A program made the position numbers and the translations under genes. From positions 2,728,001-2,792,000 of the forward strand of contig JAGMUV010000001.1 of the NCBI GenBank assembly GCA_020744425.1: a stretch of DNA of 64,000 bases, read 5' to 3'. This DNA is from Dactylonectria macrodidyma (Eukaryota > Ascomycota > Sordariomycetes > Hypocreales > Nectriaceae). Under the pieces are notes generated by a model. The model was not told where the DNA came from, made no database searches, and saw nothing but the letters and a program-made list of their open reading frames with translations. Positions 1 through 12,232 of this stretch are shown in pieces (positions within the stretch are counted from its first letter, which is position 1; each line of letters starts with the position of its first letter).

Positions 1-1407
1 AGCTATTAGAAGAGTATTAATCCCCTTACTAAAACTAATATATCCCTCTTCTTTAATACTAAGACTAGTAGGACTATCTTTTCTAACTCTAGTATTATTA
101 GATTCAGACATATTATTAGTAAAACTAGTACTCCTATCTATAGAGAAAGCAACAGCCCTTAGATCAGCTATACTAGCTCTTTTAGAAGTAATAAGCCCTA
201 AACCCCCATTTTAAGCACTAAGAAAATAGCCAAACTCTGCAAACTCTTTAAAGGAAAGGAAAAAGCTATTATACTTAGTATCCGTAGAGTTAAAACTAGC
301 AGCCAGTCTTGTAAATATAATAGCCGACCTCTGAACGCTAGTTAATGCCTTTAGGTGACCTAAAACACCTAGGCGATTAGTGAAGATAATATGAATGCTA
401 TTAAAGCTATAGATATTAAAAAAGATAAAGAAATCGATAGTAATAAAGACCTTATTAAAAATAGTAATGCTATAAATAAAGAAGATATAGAAGAAGATAG
501 ATATAATAATAGTAAGAATAAATCTGCTTTAAATAATAATAAGGATATAGACTAGAAAAGTCTTAAAAGTATAGACTGGCCTTCTAAAGTCGAATCTAAT
601 AATAAATAGGGCGAAGCTAATAAAGAATAGGATAAAACTAACTTTATTAAGTATAAAGTCCTTAAGAAATATAATAATTTAAATATCTTTAACCTTATTA
701 AAGGAATTAATAATATATCTTATTAAAAATAGAAAGAATAATTTTATAATATCTATTTAAATATTATTAATAAAAAGATAGTTAAAAGTAACTATACTCT
801 TAGTAATCTTTATACTTTTAGTAAGAGTACTAATTATATTAAGTATTAGAACTTAAAAATGGCTATTTTCTTCCTTTAGGTTAAATTCAGCCTAGTAAGG
901 CATAAATTTAATAAATCTAATGATCCTATCTTCTTAAAGTTAGAGGAAGGAAAGTTATATCTAATGACTTAGGAAACGCTATATAAAGAGTTCTAAGAAT
1001 TCACTAAAAAAATAAAGGATACTAACTAAAAGAAGTCAAAATTAATAATTATAAGGATAGGTCTAACCTAATGAGTGAAGAATACACTTAAAGACTACTA
1101 GTAAGCTTACTTAGATAATGAATATTTTAGAATATAAAAGAAGACTATTTACTAGCTAAAAAAGCTACTTATATAAGTAGAAATACTAGCCTACTAGTTT
1201 TTATACTTATATAAGTAAATAAATAGGACTATTAGTAGAGTATTAATAATGCTTTAGAAGTTATATTTATTAGATATTCTAAGGCCTAGAGATTAAGTTA
1301 TAAGCTAGATAGTTATAAGCAGTACTTATAATGCTGCTTTTACTATAATTACTACTAATACTATAAGTATTATAAAGTAGATATAAGAATAGTTAGAAAA
1401 GGCCCTT
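1..1407. other. AT-rich RIP-degraded DNA, unassigned
   Basis: This stretch is AT-rich with stops in every frame and the TA-rich texture of RIP. Short readable runs occur, for example lysine- and asparagine-rich codons around 480-660, but none could be tied to a protein family. It is most likely the left part of the decayed transposon whose gag-like tract follows. No gene is supported here. Confidence 0.5.
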
Positions 1408-2290
1408 AAACGGATTAATACTCTAGAGAAGTCAGTCGCTTAAATTAGAAATACTTAGAATACTAGATTAGATAGTGATTTAAATGCCTTTAGAAATAAA
1501 TTTGTCTAAATCGAGGCCTAAGTAAAAGTAGATACTAAAGCTAATAGTAAAGCCTTCGAACGCTTTATTAAAAAGGTTAATAAGATTAATATGCAAAGCC
1601 TTAAAATAATAGTACTTACTATTAAATAAGATAATATAGTAAAGGAAATCGCCTCTAATAGTATTAAATTTATTAACTAAATAAGATCTATTTCTAACCT
1701 TAAGAATTATATAAAGGCATATAAACTTAAGTTAAATAAATTTAATACTAATAGTATTATAAACCTTTAGGATTATATAAAAGTATATAAGAAAGTCTAG
1801 GGCAAAATCAGCGCTAGTAAACTTATAGATGCATACTATAAAGCTATTTATAATAAGGTAATTTCCCTTAAGAAGGTAAAACTAATAGACCTGCTTATAT
1901 AGAAGAAACTAATAATAGAAGTGCGAATTCTTATTACTACTAAGATAACTTTAATAAAGGAGTTTAATAAATAGAAGGCTGATAAAGAACTATAAAAAAT
2001 ACCTTAGAAGAAGTTAAAAATAGTAATTATAATTAACTTCTAAAACATTCTAAATAATTCTAGTAATTTTACTAATTTACTAACCTTAATACAAGAGTTA
2101 ACTCTAATAAAAGCAAAACTAGCATTAAAAAAGGCACTAATAACTAAAAACATTAAAAAGTCACTAAATCTATTAACTCTTAAACTAAAACTAGTAAATA
2201 TAAAGGAGTAGATATAGAAATATGCCTAAATTAACCTTAACTCACTCCTTTCTAACTTAAAGTAAGTAATACTAAAGAAGAATCATTAAT
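1408..2290 (+). pseudogene. Decayed gag-like or coiled-coil reading frame of a transposon
   Basis: One forward frame stays readable for roughly 290 codons. It is broken only by TAA/TAG codons at scattered sites, the pattern expected when RIP converts Gln and Trp codons to stops. The translation is rich in Lys, Asn, Ile and Leu with heptad-like spacing, as in retroelement Gag proteins. No zinc knuckle or catalytic motif was seen. Calling it gag is inference; it could be any transposon coding region. Confidence 0.35.
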
Positions 2291-2589
2291 AACGGTTATT
2301 TTAATAGTGAACGTAATAATTAAGGAGTGGACTCTAGTAAGTAGAGAGGGCTGAGAAGGACTCGGATAGATAATAGGTAATAGAGATTCGACGTTAACTA
2401 CTTAAAGGATGATTTTAATAATAGCGAAGTAGATTTAGATAGATAATAGAATTAGAATTTAAAACGAATAGGAAATATAAATTTTTCTCTTCTTATAAAC
2501 TAATAGATTACCTTCTTAGATTATTTTGCTTTTACTATATGTATTTTCACTATTAGTATAATAGCTTTTATCTCTTATTACTAAGCACT

Positions 2590-2800
2590 TATTATAGATA
2601 GGTTAGGACTAGGTTCTTATTAGTAGAAATAATAAGCCTATAGTTAAATCTTTTACTTTAAAAGTTAGATTAGATAATTAAGACTTTATATATAATATAT
2701 AGAACTAGATTATTAAGTACTAATTACTAAGGTAAAAGAACTATAATAGTATAAAACACTATAATAAGCATATCTAATAGTATAGCTATTAGTAATAACA
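2590..2800 (+). repeat. 211-bp LTR (family C), RIP-degraded copy
   Basis: This segment aligns end to end with 47722-47932; both are 211 bp. The less mutated copy begins TGTTAT and ends ATAACA, the inverted ends expected of an LTR. Here the first bases read TATTAT. Similarity continues for about 30 bp past the 3' end in both copies (to about 2834), so this is a 5' LTR with the start of an internal region, cut off where Gypsy-0 sequence begins. Confidence 0.6.
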
Positions 2801-3557
2801 TCCCTTAGGTTAGATATAGAGAGAACTATAATAAATAGTTAGTAAATAGTTATAATTAGTAATTTAAATACTAATTATAGATCTTAGTATTTCTATTTAT
2901 TTAAAAGTACTTTATTATACTTAGTTTTTATTTTACTTTAATAAGCTTATATAACTTATTTATAAAAGTAATAATAAACTATAATTCTTAGTTTAATATT
3001 ACTATTTTTAGTATTTTAAAAATATAATAAATATAATAATAATATATATATATAATATTTTTTATTATTACTATTTAATAGTAAAGTATAAAAAAAGCGA
3101 TCTTATTAAGCTAATTAATAATTACTTATATATAATTATATTTATTCTTATTCTTAAAAATATAATAAAAGTCTATTATAATATATTATTATATTTAGTA
3201 TAAGACTTTTAATAAGTATAGTAATCTAAAAGTCTTATTTTTATTAGTATAAGCTCTTTTATATAGCTTATAACTTATTTAAAACTAATTAATATTAATT
3301 AATAAGCCTAATTATTAAAACATTTTAATAATTAATCTAATAGTTTTATTATATTCTAAGTAAGTAATATTAAACTTATAATAATTCTCCTTAATAATTA
3401 GTTTTTAGAAAATACTATTATTTAAAATAAAAATGCACTAGTTTTAATAAACTATACTTTTAATTATTATCTAACTATTAGCCTTCTTCTTTATATTCTC
3501 TTAATAAGGCTATAATTAAAAAGAGGCTTTATAAGCCTAAAGAATAGCATTAAGTAA

Positions 3558-4104
3558 TGTAAAGGCTATAGTAGTAGAAGGAGTGGAAGGAGTAGAAGGT
3601 TATTAGTATAACTAGGCGATTATAAGTTAAAGAATTATCTAATTAGAAAATAGATTAAAGATTTAAAAAGAGTAAGAAAAGATAATTAAAAAGGTAATTA
3701 GTTTAATATAATTAGTTAAGAAATATATATATTAATAATAATAATCTTTATAGACTAGCTAGAGAAAAGCTCTAGCTTTATAAAGAGATTACTATTTAGT
3801 TATATATTTAATTTAATAGAGGATTTAGATAATTTATTATAGTAAAACCGGGTAAGATGTATCTTAAGTTTTAAGACTATTAGATATATATTTAATACTT
3901 AAACTCTAATCTTATTAAAGGTCCTTATTATAGATATCTTTTATAGTTATAATATAAAGAAGATAGGCTTTTTAAAGTATATTATATACTATTATAAAGC
4001 TAAAATTTAGAAGATTTTAAATATATTAAATATATTCTTATTTAATAGGAGCTAAAGGAGATATTTTCTTATTAGTTATATATTTTATATATAAGGACTT
4101 TATA
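3558..4104 (-). repeat. Solo LTR of the Copia-A family
   Basis: This is 547 bp, the same length as the two Copia-A LTRs, in reverse orientation. The left end still reads TGTAAAG; the right end reads CTTTATA. Flanks are AGTAA (3553-3557) and AGTAG (4105-4109), a 5-bp target duplication with one RIP-type G-to-A change. Gypsy-0 sequence continues across it, and the empty site is visible in Gypsy-1 near 16464. No internal Copia sequence remains, so it formed by LTR-LTR recombination. Confidence 0.8.
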
Positions 4105-4318
4105 AGTAGTTATTATTCTTTTAATACTTAAATAGCCTCTTTTCTAAAGCTAACTAAGGATTTAATAGCTTTAGTTCTAATTAATACTACTTTTAGTCTT
4201 TTTTTAGAATTAGACTTAGTATAAAGACTGCTTATAATCTTATAGTTAATAAAACTAATTACTAAGTTCTAACTTAATAATACTCTATTCTATATAGCTT
4301 CTTATTATACTTTTTATA

Positions 4319-4742
4319 ACGTATATAATAAGCGAATGTCCTATACAAGCGAGTGTCTCACTCAGATTTTCACCTTAAATCGCGATTTTAAAATAATTCT
4401 TAAAAACTCAAACTAATCCTAAAATAGCTATAGTTTTAAATATAGCTTAATTATAACATATATTATCCTTATGAACTTTCTTAAGCTATATATACCTATA
4501 GCGCTAGCAGTATAAAATTCGCACTGTTTTTTTACTATTTTTAGTTATAACTAGCTTAATAAATTAGTTAAAAATATATAGAAAATACTATCTTATAAGC
4601 TTTTTTTTTAAAAGCTTAAAATTAATTCTTTAGAAATTTACTAATTAAATAGCCCGTTTTAGAAAATCTAAAATGTGTACTTTTAGCTGTATAGTATAAG
4701 TAGGACACTCGCTTGTTTAGGACATTCGCTTATTATATACGT
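4319..4742. mobile_element. MITE copy A, 424 bp, pogo-type ends
   Basis: The element has terminal inverted repeats of about 32 bp (ACGTATATAATAAGCGA... and its complement) and is flanked by TA on both sides. Each end carries two direct copies of an AAGCGA-type box 17 nt apart, with cores AATGTCC and AGTGTCC. It has no coding capacity. It interrupts Gypsy-0, whose sequence is continuous across it when compared with Gypsy-1 near 16250-16280. Confidence 0.85.
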
Positions 4743-5758
4743 TATAGCTAATTTAAATAACTTCTAAAATATAGCATTTATTATAATATTCTCTTACTTT
4801 AAATAATAAGTAATCTTAAAGTTATAAAGCATTAAATTATATACTTACTATACTTACTTATTATTAAAGCGTTATTTTATTAAAAAGTACTTAAAGGCTT
4901 TATAATTAGTAATAACTAAGAATTACTATTAAAGCCCTAAGAGCTTATTATTTTATTCTTTTAAGGCTAATATTACTATAAGTATCTTCTAATTATAAAT
5001 TAAATAATATATCTTTATATTATTTATTACCTTAAAGAAGAAAGCTATAGAATACTAATTCCTATTTTTACTCTTTTAAATTAGTACTATAATTACTATA
5101 CTTTTTAATATATTAATCTTAATAATTATATTATAAAAAGAGTTATATTAAGCCTAGTATAAGGCTAATAAAATTACTAACTTTATAATCTTTATTATAA
5201 TTATTTTCTCTTTAGTTTACTTTATAAAATCCCCTTTTTTATTAATAGTATAAGTAATTATACTATCTAATTATAAAACTTAATAAACTTTTAATAGAAG
5301 TTATAAAACCTAAAGAAGGCTTATACTCTTTATATATTTATTAGTTCTTTTTAATTTATAATAGTCTTTATCTTTTTTAAATCTATTTAAATCCTATTTA
5401 TTATAATTATAAAGCTAAAGAACTCTATCTTTATAATATGGAATTCTAACTTATTAATATTTACTTATAATCTTATTATAATTAGTTAATTTAAGACTAT
5501 ATTAATATATATTTTATAGTTTTTAATATTTTTTAAATAAATAAAAATATTATTAATATATATTATATAATAAATATTTAAAAGATCTATTAAAATATAA
5601 TTAATATAAGCTTAGAAGTATAAAAAGCTATTAATTAAATTAAATAGTATTACTTTATACTTATAAGTCTTATACTAAGTTTTAAAAGCTATAAGATCTT
5701 TAGATTTTAAAAATATCTATATTTAATAAAAGGCTTATTAAATATTGAGTTTTAAAAA

Positions 5759-6305
5759 TATAAAGTCCTTATATATAAAATATATAATTAATAAAGAAAT
5801 ATCTCCTTTAGCTCTTATTAAATAAGACTATAAATAATATATTTAAAGTCTTTTAATTCTTAACTTTATAATAATATATAATATATTTTAAAAAGCCTAT
5901 TTTCTTTATATTATAATTATAAAAGATACTTATAATAAAAACCTTTAATAAGATTAGAGTTTAAGTATTAAATATATATTTAATAATTTTAAAACTTAGA
6001 ATATATCTTATTTAGTTTTATTATAATAAATTATCTAAATCCCTTATTAAATTAAATATATAATTAAATAATAATCTCTTTATAAAGCTAAAGCTTTTCT
6101 TTAATTAATTTAAAAGGATTATTATTATTAATATATATATTTCTTAACTAATTATATTAAACTAATTACCTTTCTAATTATCTTTTCTTATTCTTTTTAA
6201 ATCTTTAATTGCTTTTTTAAATAGTTAATTCTTTAACTTATAATTACTAAGTTCTATTAATAATCTTTTACTCTTTTTACTCTTTTTACTATTATAACCT
6301 TTATA
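5759..6305 (+). repeat. 5' LTR of Copia-A
   Basis: This is 547 bp and aligns along its whole length with 10862-11408. Differences are mostly C/T and G/A, for example TTTTTACTCTTTTTAC here against CTTCCACTCCTTTTAC in the right copy. Confidence 0.85.
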
Positions 6306-9300
6306 AGTTATAAGCTTAGGTTTTATACTTAAGTATATTTTCTAATTAATTATTCTAATTATTAGAAATAATTTATTTTATAGGTTCTGATTTTTCTAAG
6401 TCTATGAAAGCTTTTTTAAGTCTTTTAGACTTTAAAAACTTCTTTTTTTTTAAACTTTATAAGTTTCTAATTTTATAATAAAGTCCAAGAAAAAATCCTC
6501 TTCTATATTTAAACTAAAAGGTAATAAAAACTATATAGTTTAGTCTTTTAAAATAAAAGTATATTTAACTAAGTAAAAACTAGTAAAAAGAATAGTTAAA
6601 GAAGAATATACTAAAAGTGCTAATATATTAGTAGAAATTTAACTCTTATTAGAAGATAGACCTCTTTTATAAGTTAAGTAAGTAACCTTTACTAAATAAG
6701 CTTAGGATTCTTTAAAGAACCTTTATAACTCTTCTAGTTTTACTAATAATTTTCTTATATTAAGAGAGTTATTAGAAAGAAGCTATTTAAGTCTTTTAAT
6801 AGAAGGATATCTTAATAAGTTAAAAGAGCTTACTAATGAATTAGTTACTAGAGAAATCTCTTTTCTAAAGCCTTTTATTATTACCTTTTTACTTTATAAC
6901 TTTAGAAAAGAGTATAGTAATTATACTACTTCTATTATCTAAGCCTTAAGAAGTAATTCTAAAGTATATAATCTTAAATCTCTTTTCTCTTCTTTATTAA
7001 ATAAGTCTAGAAGACTTAAGACTTTTAAGAAAGTAATTAGCTTTACTAAGTCTAAAAAACCTTAGAAGAAGAATAAGAGAGCTTTAAAATGCTCTTCCTA
7101 TAAGCTCTTAGAATATATAGATAAGGATTATTACTTTTTATATCCTAATAAAGCCCCTAAAGGCTTTACTAACTTCAGAATCTCTAAGTCTACTTCTAAA
7201 AAGGTTACCTTACTTAATAAGAAGAGAGAAGAAAGAAAAGAGAAATAGGAACAACTCCTAGTCTTTCTAACTAATAAGAAGGCTATTTCTAAAGTTATAG
7301 AAGTCTCAGAATCTGATTCTAAGTCTAAAGACCTAATAAATCTTAAAATCCCTCTTACTATTACTTAAGCTTTAAATAAAGTTAATTAAGTAAATAATTC
7401 TAATAATAACTATAAAAATAACTATAAAAATAACTATAACCTATCTTTAGGACTAATAATAAGAACGATACTTTAAATTCTTAAAATTTTAAAGAGATTT
7501 AAGAAAGTAAATTCCTCTCTTTAACTTATAAGAGATATAATTAACTTTATATATAATATAAGTACTACTAAGTATATTATATATAATAAAAGCTTATTTA
7601 TAAGCTATTATATTATAAATAAAACTATTTCCTAGGGCTAAGCATCTTTATTAATTATTAAAGGCTATAGTAATATAAAATTCTACTTTTTAAATAATAA
7701 TAAAATCTATATCTTAAGAAACTATTATTATATTCCTAAATTAAGAGTTAATTTAATAAGTTATATATCATTTTAAAAGGATATATCTATATTTATTAAC
7801 TATAATAATATATATCTCTTTAAGAAGACTAAGTTAATAGCTATAGGTCTTAAAAGAAATAGTTTATATATCTTTTCTTTAAAAATAATAATTAATACTA
7901 AGGAAATATATTATACTATTCTTCTTTTAAATAATATCTCTTTAACTAAAGAAAGAACTATAACTAAGACTATAATTATAAATATATATAAATAGTATCT
8001 AAAGTTAGCCTATTTAAACCTTAAGACTTTAAGAAGATATCTTTTAAAGCTATATAAAAGAAAATATCCTAAAGATAATATTTAGTTCTAAATACTTTAA
8101 AATTAAATAACTTAAATAATTTAATATAAAAACTATATAAAAGCTAAAGTAATTAATAAAATAAAAAAAGTTATAAATAAGACTTAATATAACTTTTTAA
8201 ATAAGGTTATTATAAATATATATAGTCTTATAATACTTATATTATATTATAAATAGAGATATATTATAACTTTTCTTAATAAAAGTACTAAGTTTCTTAA
8301 AACCTATATTATAAGAAATAAAAGTAAAGCTTTAAAGAAATTTAAAGAATTTAAAACTAAAGTTAAAAATAATAAAGAAAAAATAACTATAAAAGAAGTT
8401 TTTTCTAATAATACTAAAGAATATAAGCATAGCCTAGCCCTTTACTATAAAAAGAAAGGAATACATTATAACTTTTCTTCTCTTTATACTAAAGAATTTA
8501 ATGGTTTTATTAAAAGAATAAATAGGACTATTCTTAATAATATAAGAGTAATAATTTTTACTTTTAATATATTTAAGTTTCTTTAGTTTAAAGCTTTAGA
8601 AACTATAGTATATATATATAATAAAACTCCTTACTCTTTTATAGGGTTCTTATATCCTTTAGAACTTAAGAATAATAAACTTCTTATTTTAAAAGAAATA
8701 GATTCTATAAAGACTTTTAGATCTATTATATACTATAAGAATAAGCTTTTTAGTAATAAATTAAATACTAAAGCTTATAAAAGCATTATAATAAACTATT
8801 TAAATAATAGCTATAAAATATAGGACTATAAAAAACATAAGATAATAATTTCTAAAGATATTATTATTTATAAAAATACCTTCTTTAATAATAATAATTC
8901 TATTATAAATAAAGAAAAAGAAGAGAATAATATAGATAATAACTCTTTAATAGAGTCTGAGCTTAATATAATAACTAAATTAGTTATTAATATTCTTAAG
9001 AAACCTATAGAATATTATAAAGACTTTTAAGAATTCCCTTCTATATATAATATAACTAAAAGTTATATAGAACCTTCTAGCTATAATAAAGCTATAGAAA
9101 GTATATATAAAGATAAGTAGATACTTTTTATAAAGATAGAAGTAAAAGAATTACTAGCTTAGAAGGTTTAGTTTATAATAGACCTTCTTAATAATAAAAC
9201 CCTTATAAAAGGCTACTAGGTTTATAAGATAAAAAGAAACTCCAATAACTCTATTATAAAATATAAGTTTAAATAAGTAGTTTAAAATTATAATTAAATA

Positions 9301-10861
9301 TATAGCCTTAATTATATAAAGACTTTTATAATTACTATAAGACCTAAGATTATAAAGCTATTATTAATAATAGTAATTATAAATAATTATAAAATAATAT
9401 AATATAATATTAAAAATGCATTTATTTATTCTAAAATAAATAAAAATATATATACTATACTACTTACTAGGTTTAAAGACTATATATTAAAGTCTTTAGA
9501 AAATACTATAACTAAAGAGTTATATAAAGAATATAAAGAAAATAAAAGAAACTTAGTTTTAAAACTAAATAAAGCTTTATATAGTTTAAAATAAAGTCCT
9601 AGACTTTAATATAACTTTCTCTTTATATATTTAAATAAACTAGGTTTTAAACTTATACTTTATAATAAAGTATACATTATAAATAACCTTTATAAAATAG
9701 CTATAATATACTATATAGATAATCAGATTTTTATTAGTTTAAATAAAGCTAATATATATAAAGTTATAAATCTTTTATCTAAAGATATTAAAATGTAATT
9801 TTTAAAAAAGATTAAAGAATTCTTAAGAATAAATATAATTATAAACTAAAAGAATAAAGGCCTATATATAAACTAAATAAAATATATAAATTCTAAAATA
9901 ATAGAATATAATAAATAAGATATAAGAACCTCTAAAGTTCTTTCTATAATTAGAAATAATCTATAAAAAGTAATTATAACTCCTTTTAATAAAGATATAT
10001 TATAATATTAAAGAGAAGTTAGTTCTCTTTTATATCCTTTTATAAAGACTAGACTTAATATAGCTTATACTATTAATAATATCTTAAGGTTTATATCTAA
10101 ACTTAATAACTCTTACTTTAAAGCTTTAAATTTAATTTAAAAGTATTTAAATAATTATAAAGACTTAGGTTTATATTATAATTATAATATATAATCTAAC
10201 TTATTATATAATATAATAAGAAGCTATTTAAATACTAATTAGGCTTTTAATATAATTAATAGAAAGTTTATAAATAGATATAATTTCTTCTTATATAATA
10301 ATCTTATAAGTTAGAATATAATTAAGTAAAAAAGTATTACTTTAAGTATTTATAAAGCTAAATATATAGCTTTAAAAGAAATAACTAAAAAGAGTTTATC
10401 TCTTAATAATCTTTATAAATATATAAATAAGAATTTATCTCTTTTTTATAATAGATTTATACTTCTTATTTTAATAGATAATAAAGTAATTAAATAATTA
10501 GTTAAAAACTCTTCTTATTATAAAAGATTAAAGTATATAAATATATCTTATTACTTTATAAGAAATAAAATAAAAGAAGAGAAAATAACCTTATATTCTA
10601 TAAGAAGTAAGGATAATATAATAGACTTCTTTACTAAAGGTCTAAACTTTATAGACTTTAAAAGACTAAGAGTATTTCTAAGTCTATATAACTATAAAGC
10701 TGCTAAAAATAATTAAGAGTTTTTAACCCTATATAAGGTTTTTTCTTAAATTCCTTAATAAAGGAAAAATATAAGATCTTTTTTTTTTCTTTTAAAAAGA
10801 GTTTTTATATATAAGCCCTTAAGTAATAAATATATTATAAAGAAATATATTTAAAAAGGGC

Positions 10862-11408
10862 TATAAAGTCCTTATATATATAATATATAATTAATAAAGA
10901 AATATCTCCTTTAACTCTTATTAAATAAGACTATAAATAATATATTTAAAATCTTCTGATTTTTAATTTTATAATAATATATAATATACTTTAGAAAGCC
11001 TATCTTCTTTATACTATAATTATAAAAGATACTTATAATAAGAACCTTTAATAAGGTTAGAGTTTAAGTATTAAATATATATCTAATAGTCTTAAAACTT
11101 AGAATATATCTTATTTAATTTTAATATAATAAATTATCTAAATCCCTTATTAAATTAAATATATAATTAAATAGTAATCTCTTTATAAAGTTAGGGCTTT
11201 TTTCTAATTAGTTTAGAAGGATTATTATTATTAATATATGTATTTCTTAACTAATTATATTAAACTGATTACCTTTCTAATTGTCTTTTCTTACTCTTTC
11301 TAAATCTTTAATCCCTTTTCTAATTAGTTAATTCCTTAATCTATAATCACTAAGTTCTACTAATAATCTTTCACTCCTTCCACTCCTTTTACTACTATAG
11401 CCTTTATA
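10862..11408 (+). repeat. 3' LTR of Copia-A
   Basis: This is 547 bp and less RIP-mutated than the 5' LTR. It is preceded by a purine-rich tract (AAAAAGGG) that fits second-strand priming. It ends CTTTATA followed by the AAAAA target duplication. Confidence 0.85.
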
Positions 11409-12037
11409 AAAAATACTTTTACTTTTACTAGCCTTAATTAAGTTTCTTTTATTAAAAGTAATATATGATATTCCTTTACTATTAACTTATTAAGCTTCTT
11501 ATAGTTTATATAAAAGCACTATTTACTATTTTTCTTTTTTGTAAATAGGACTAATAATATATATAGTATATTAACTATTAATATAATAAATCCTTTTTAT
11601 AAGTATTCTTTAATATAATTCCTTATTACTTTTAGCTATTTAAAACTTAACTTATATATTAATAAAACCTTCTAACTATTAAGAATTAGCTCTTTTAAGT
11701 CTAATTTTATATTAATACCTAACTAATAAAATAGTAAAGTATTAGACTTAGCCTTAAAGAAGGCATATTATAAGTATAAGTATTATTAAAATAACTTTAA
11801 CTTTACTTTCTCCTTTAGTTTAAGTATATTCTTATAAAGGTTCTCCTTTCTAACTTCTTTCTATTCTAATTATTTTTTAATAATCTTATTAATTTTTTAA
11901 AAAAGTGATTTTACTAATCTATTTAATATTCTTTTATTTAACTACCTTCTTTTACTATTTATTAATATTAATAATACTAATTTTAATTATAATCCCCTTA
12001 GTATTATCTAACTATTATTTTCTTAATAAGTAATCTT

Positions 12038-12232
12038 TATAACAGGAGCGTCTGGAGTGCTAGACCCAGAGTGGGGTCAATATATAATTAGGACGCACAG
12101 AGCAGGCTATAGGGACTATTAACGCATCTATATATCCACACGCCTGCCTGCTTTCTCTCTTTCCTCTTTATTATAGTATTCTTATAATATAGTAGTATTA
12201 CCTCTTAAGTTAATCTTAACCGGCCTATAATA
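12038..12232 (+). repeat. 5' LTR of Gypsy-1
   Basis: This is 195 bp, homologous to 25956-26150 and, inverted, to 28421-28615. It retains a GC-rich core (GGAGCGTCTGGAGTGC, CGCCTGCCTGC) that stands out from the AT-rich surroundings. Confidence 0.88.

Larger units (their letters stand above)
5759..11408 (+). mobile_element. Copia-A: complete Ty1/Copia retrotransposon, RIP-inactivated
   Basis: This 5,650-bp element has 547-bp LTRs (5759-6305 and 10862-11408) ending TATAAAG and CTTTATA, RIP forms of TGTAAAG/CTTTACA. It has a 5-bp target duplication AAAAA at 5754-5758 and 11409-11413. A purine-rich tract lies just before the 3' LTR. Forward frames retain Copia order: gag, protease and pre-integrase region, an integrase region with NGFIKRINRTI near 8500, and a reverse transcriptase region with ALYSLK-stop-SPRL near 9580. 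Many Gln/Trp positions are stops, so no protein can be made. It sits inside Gypsy-0. Confidence 0.85.
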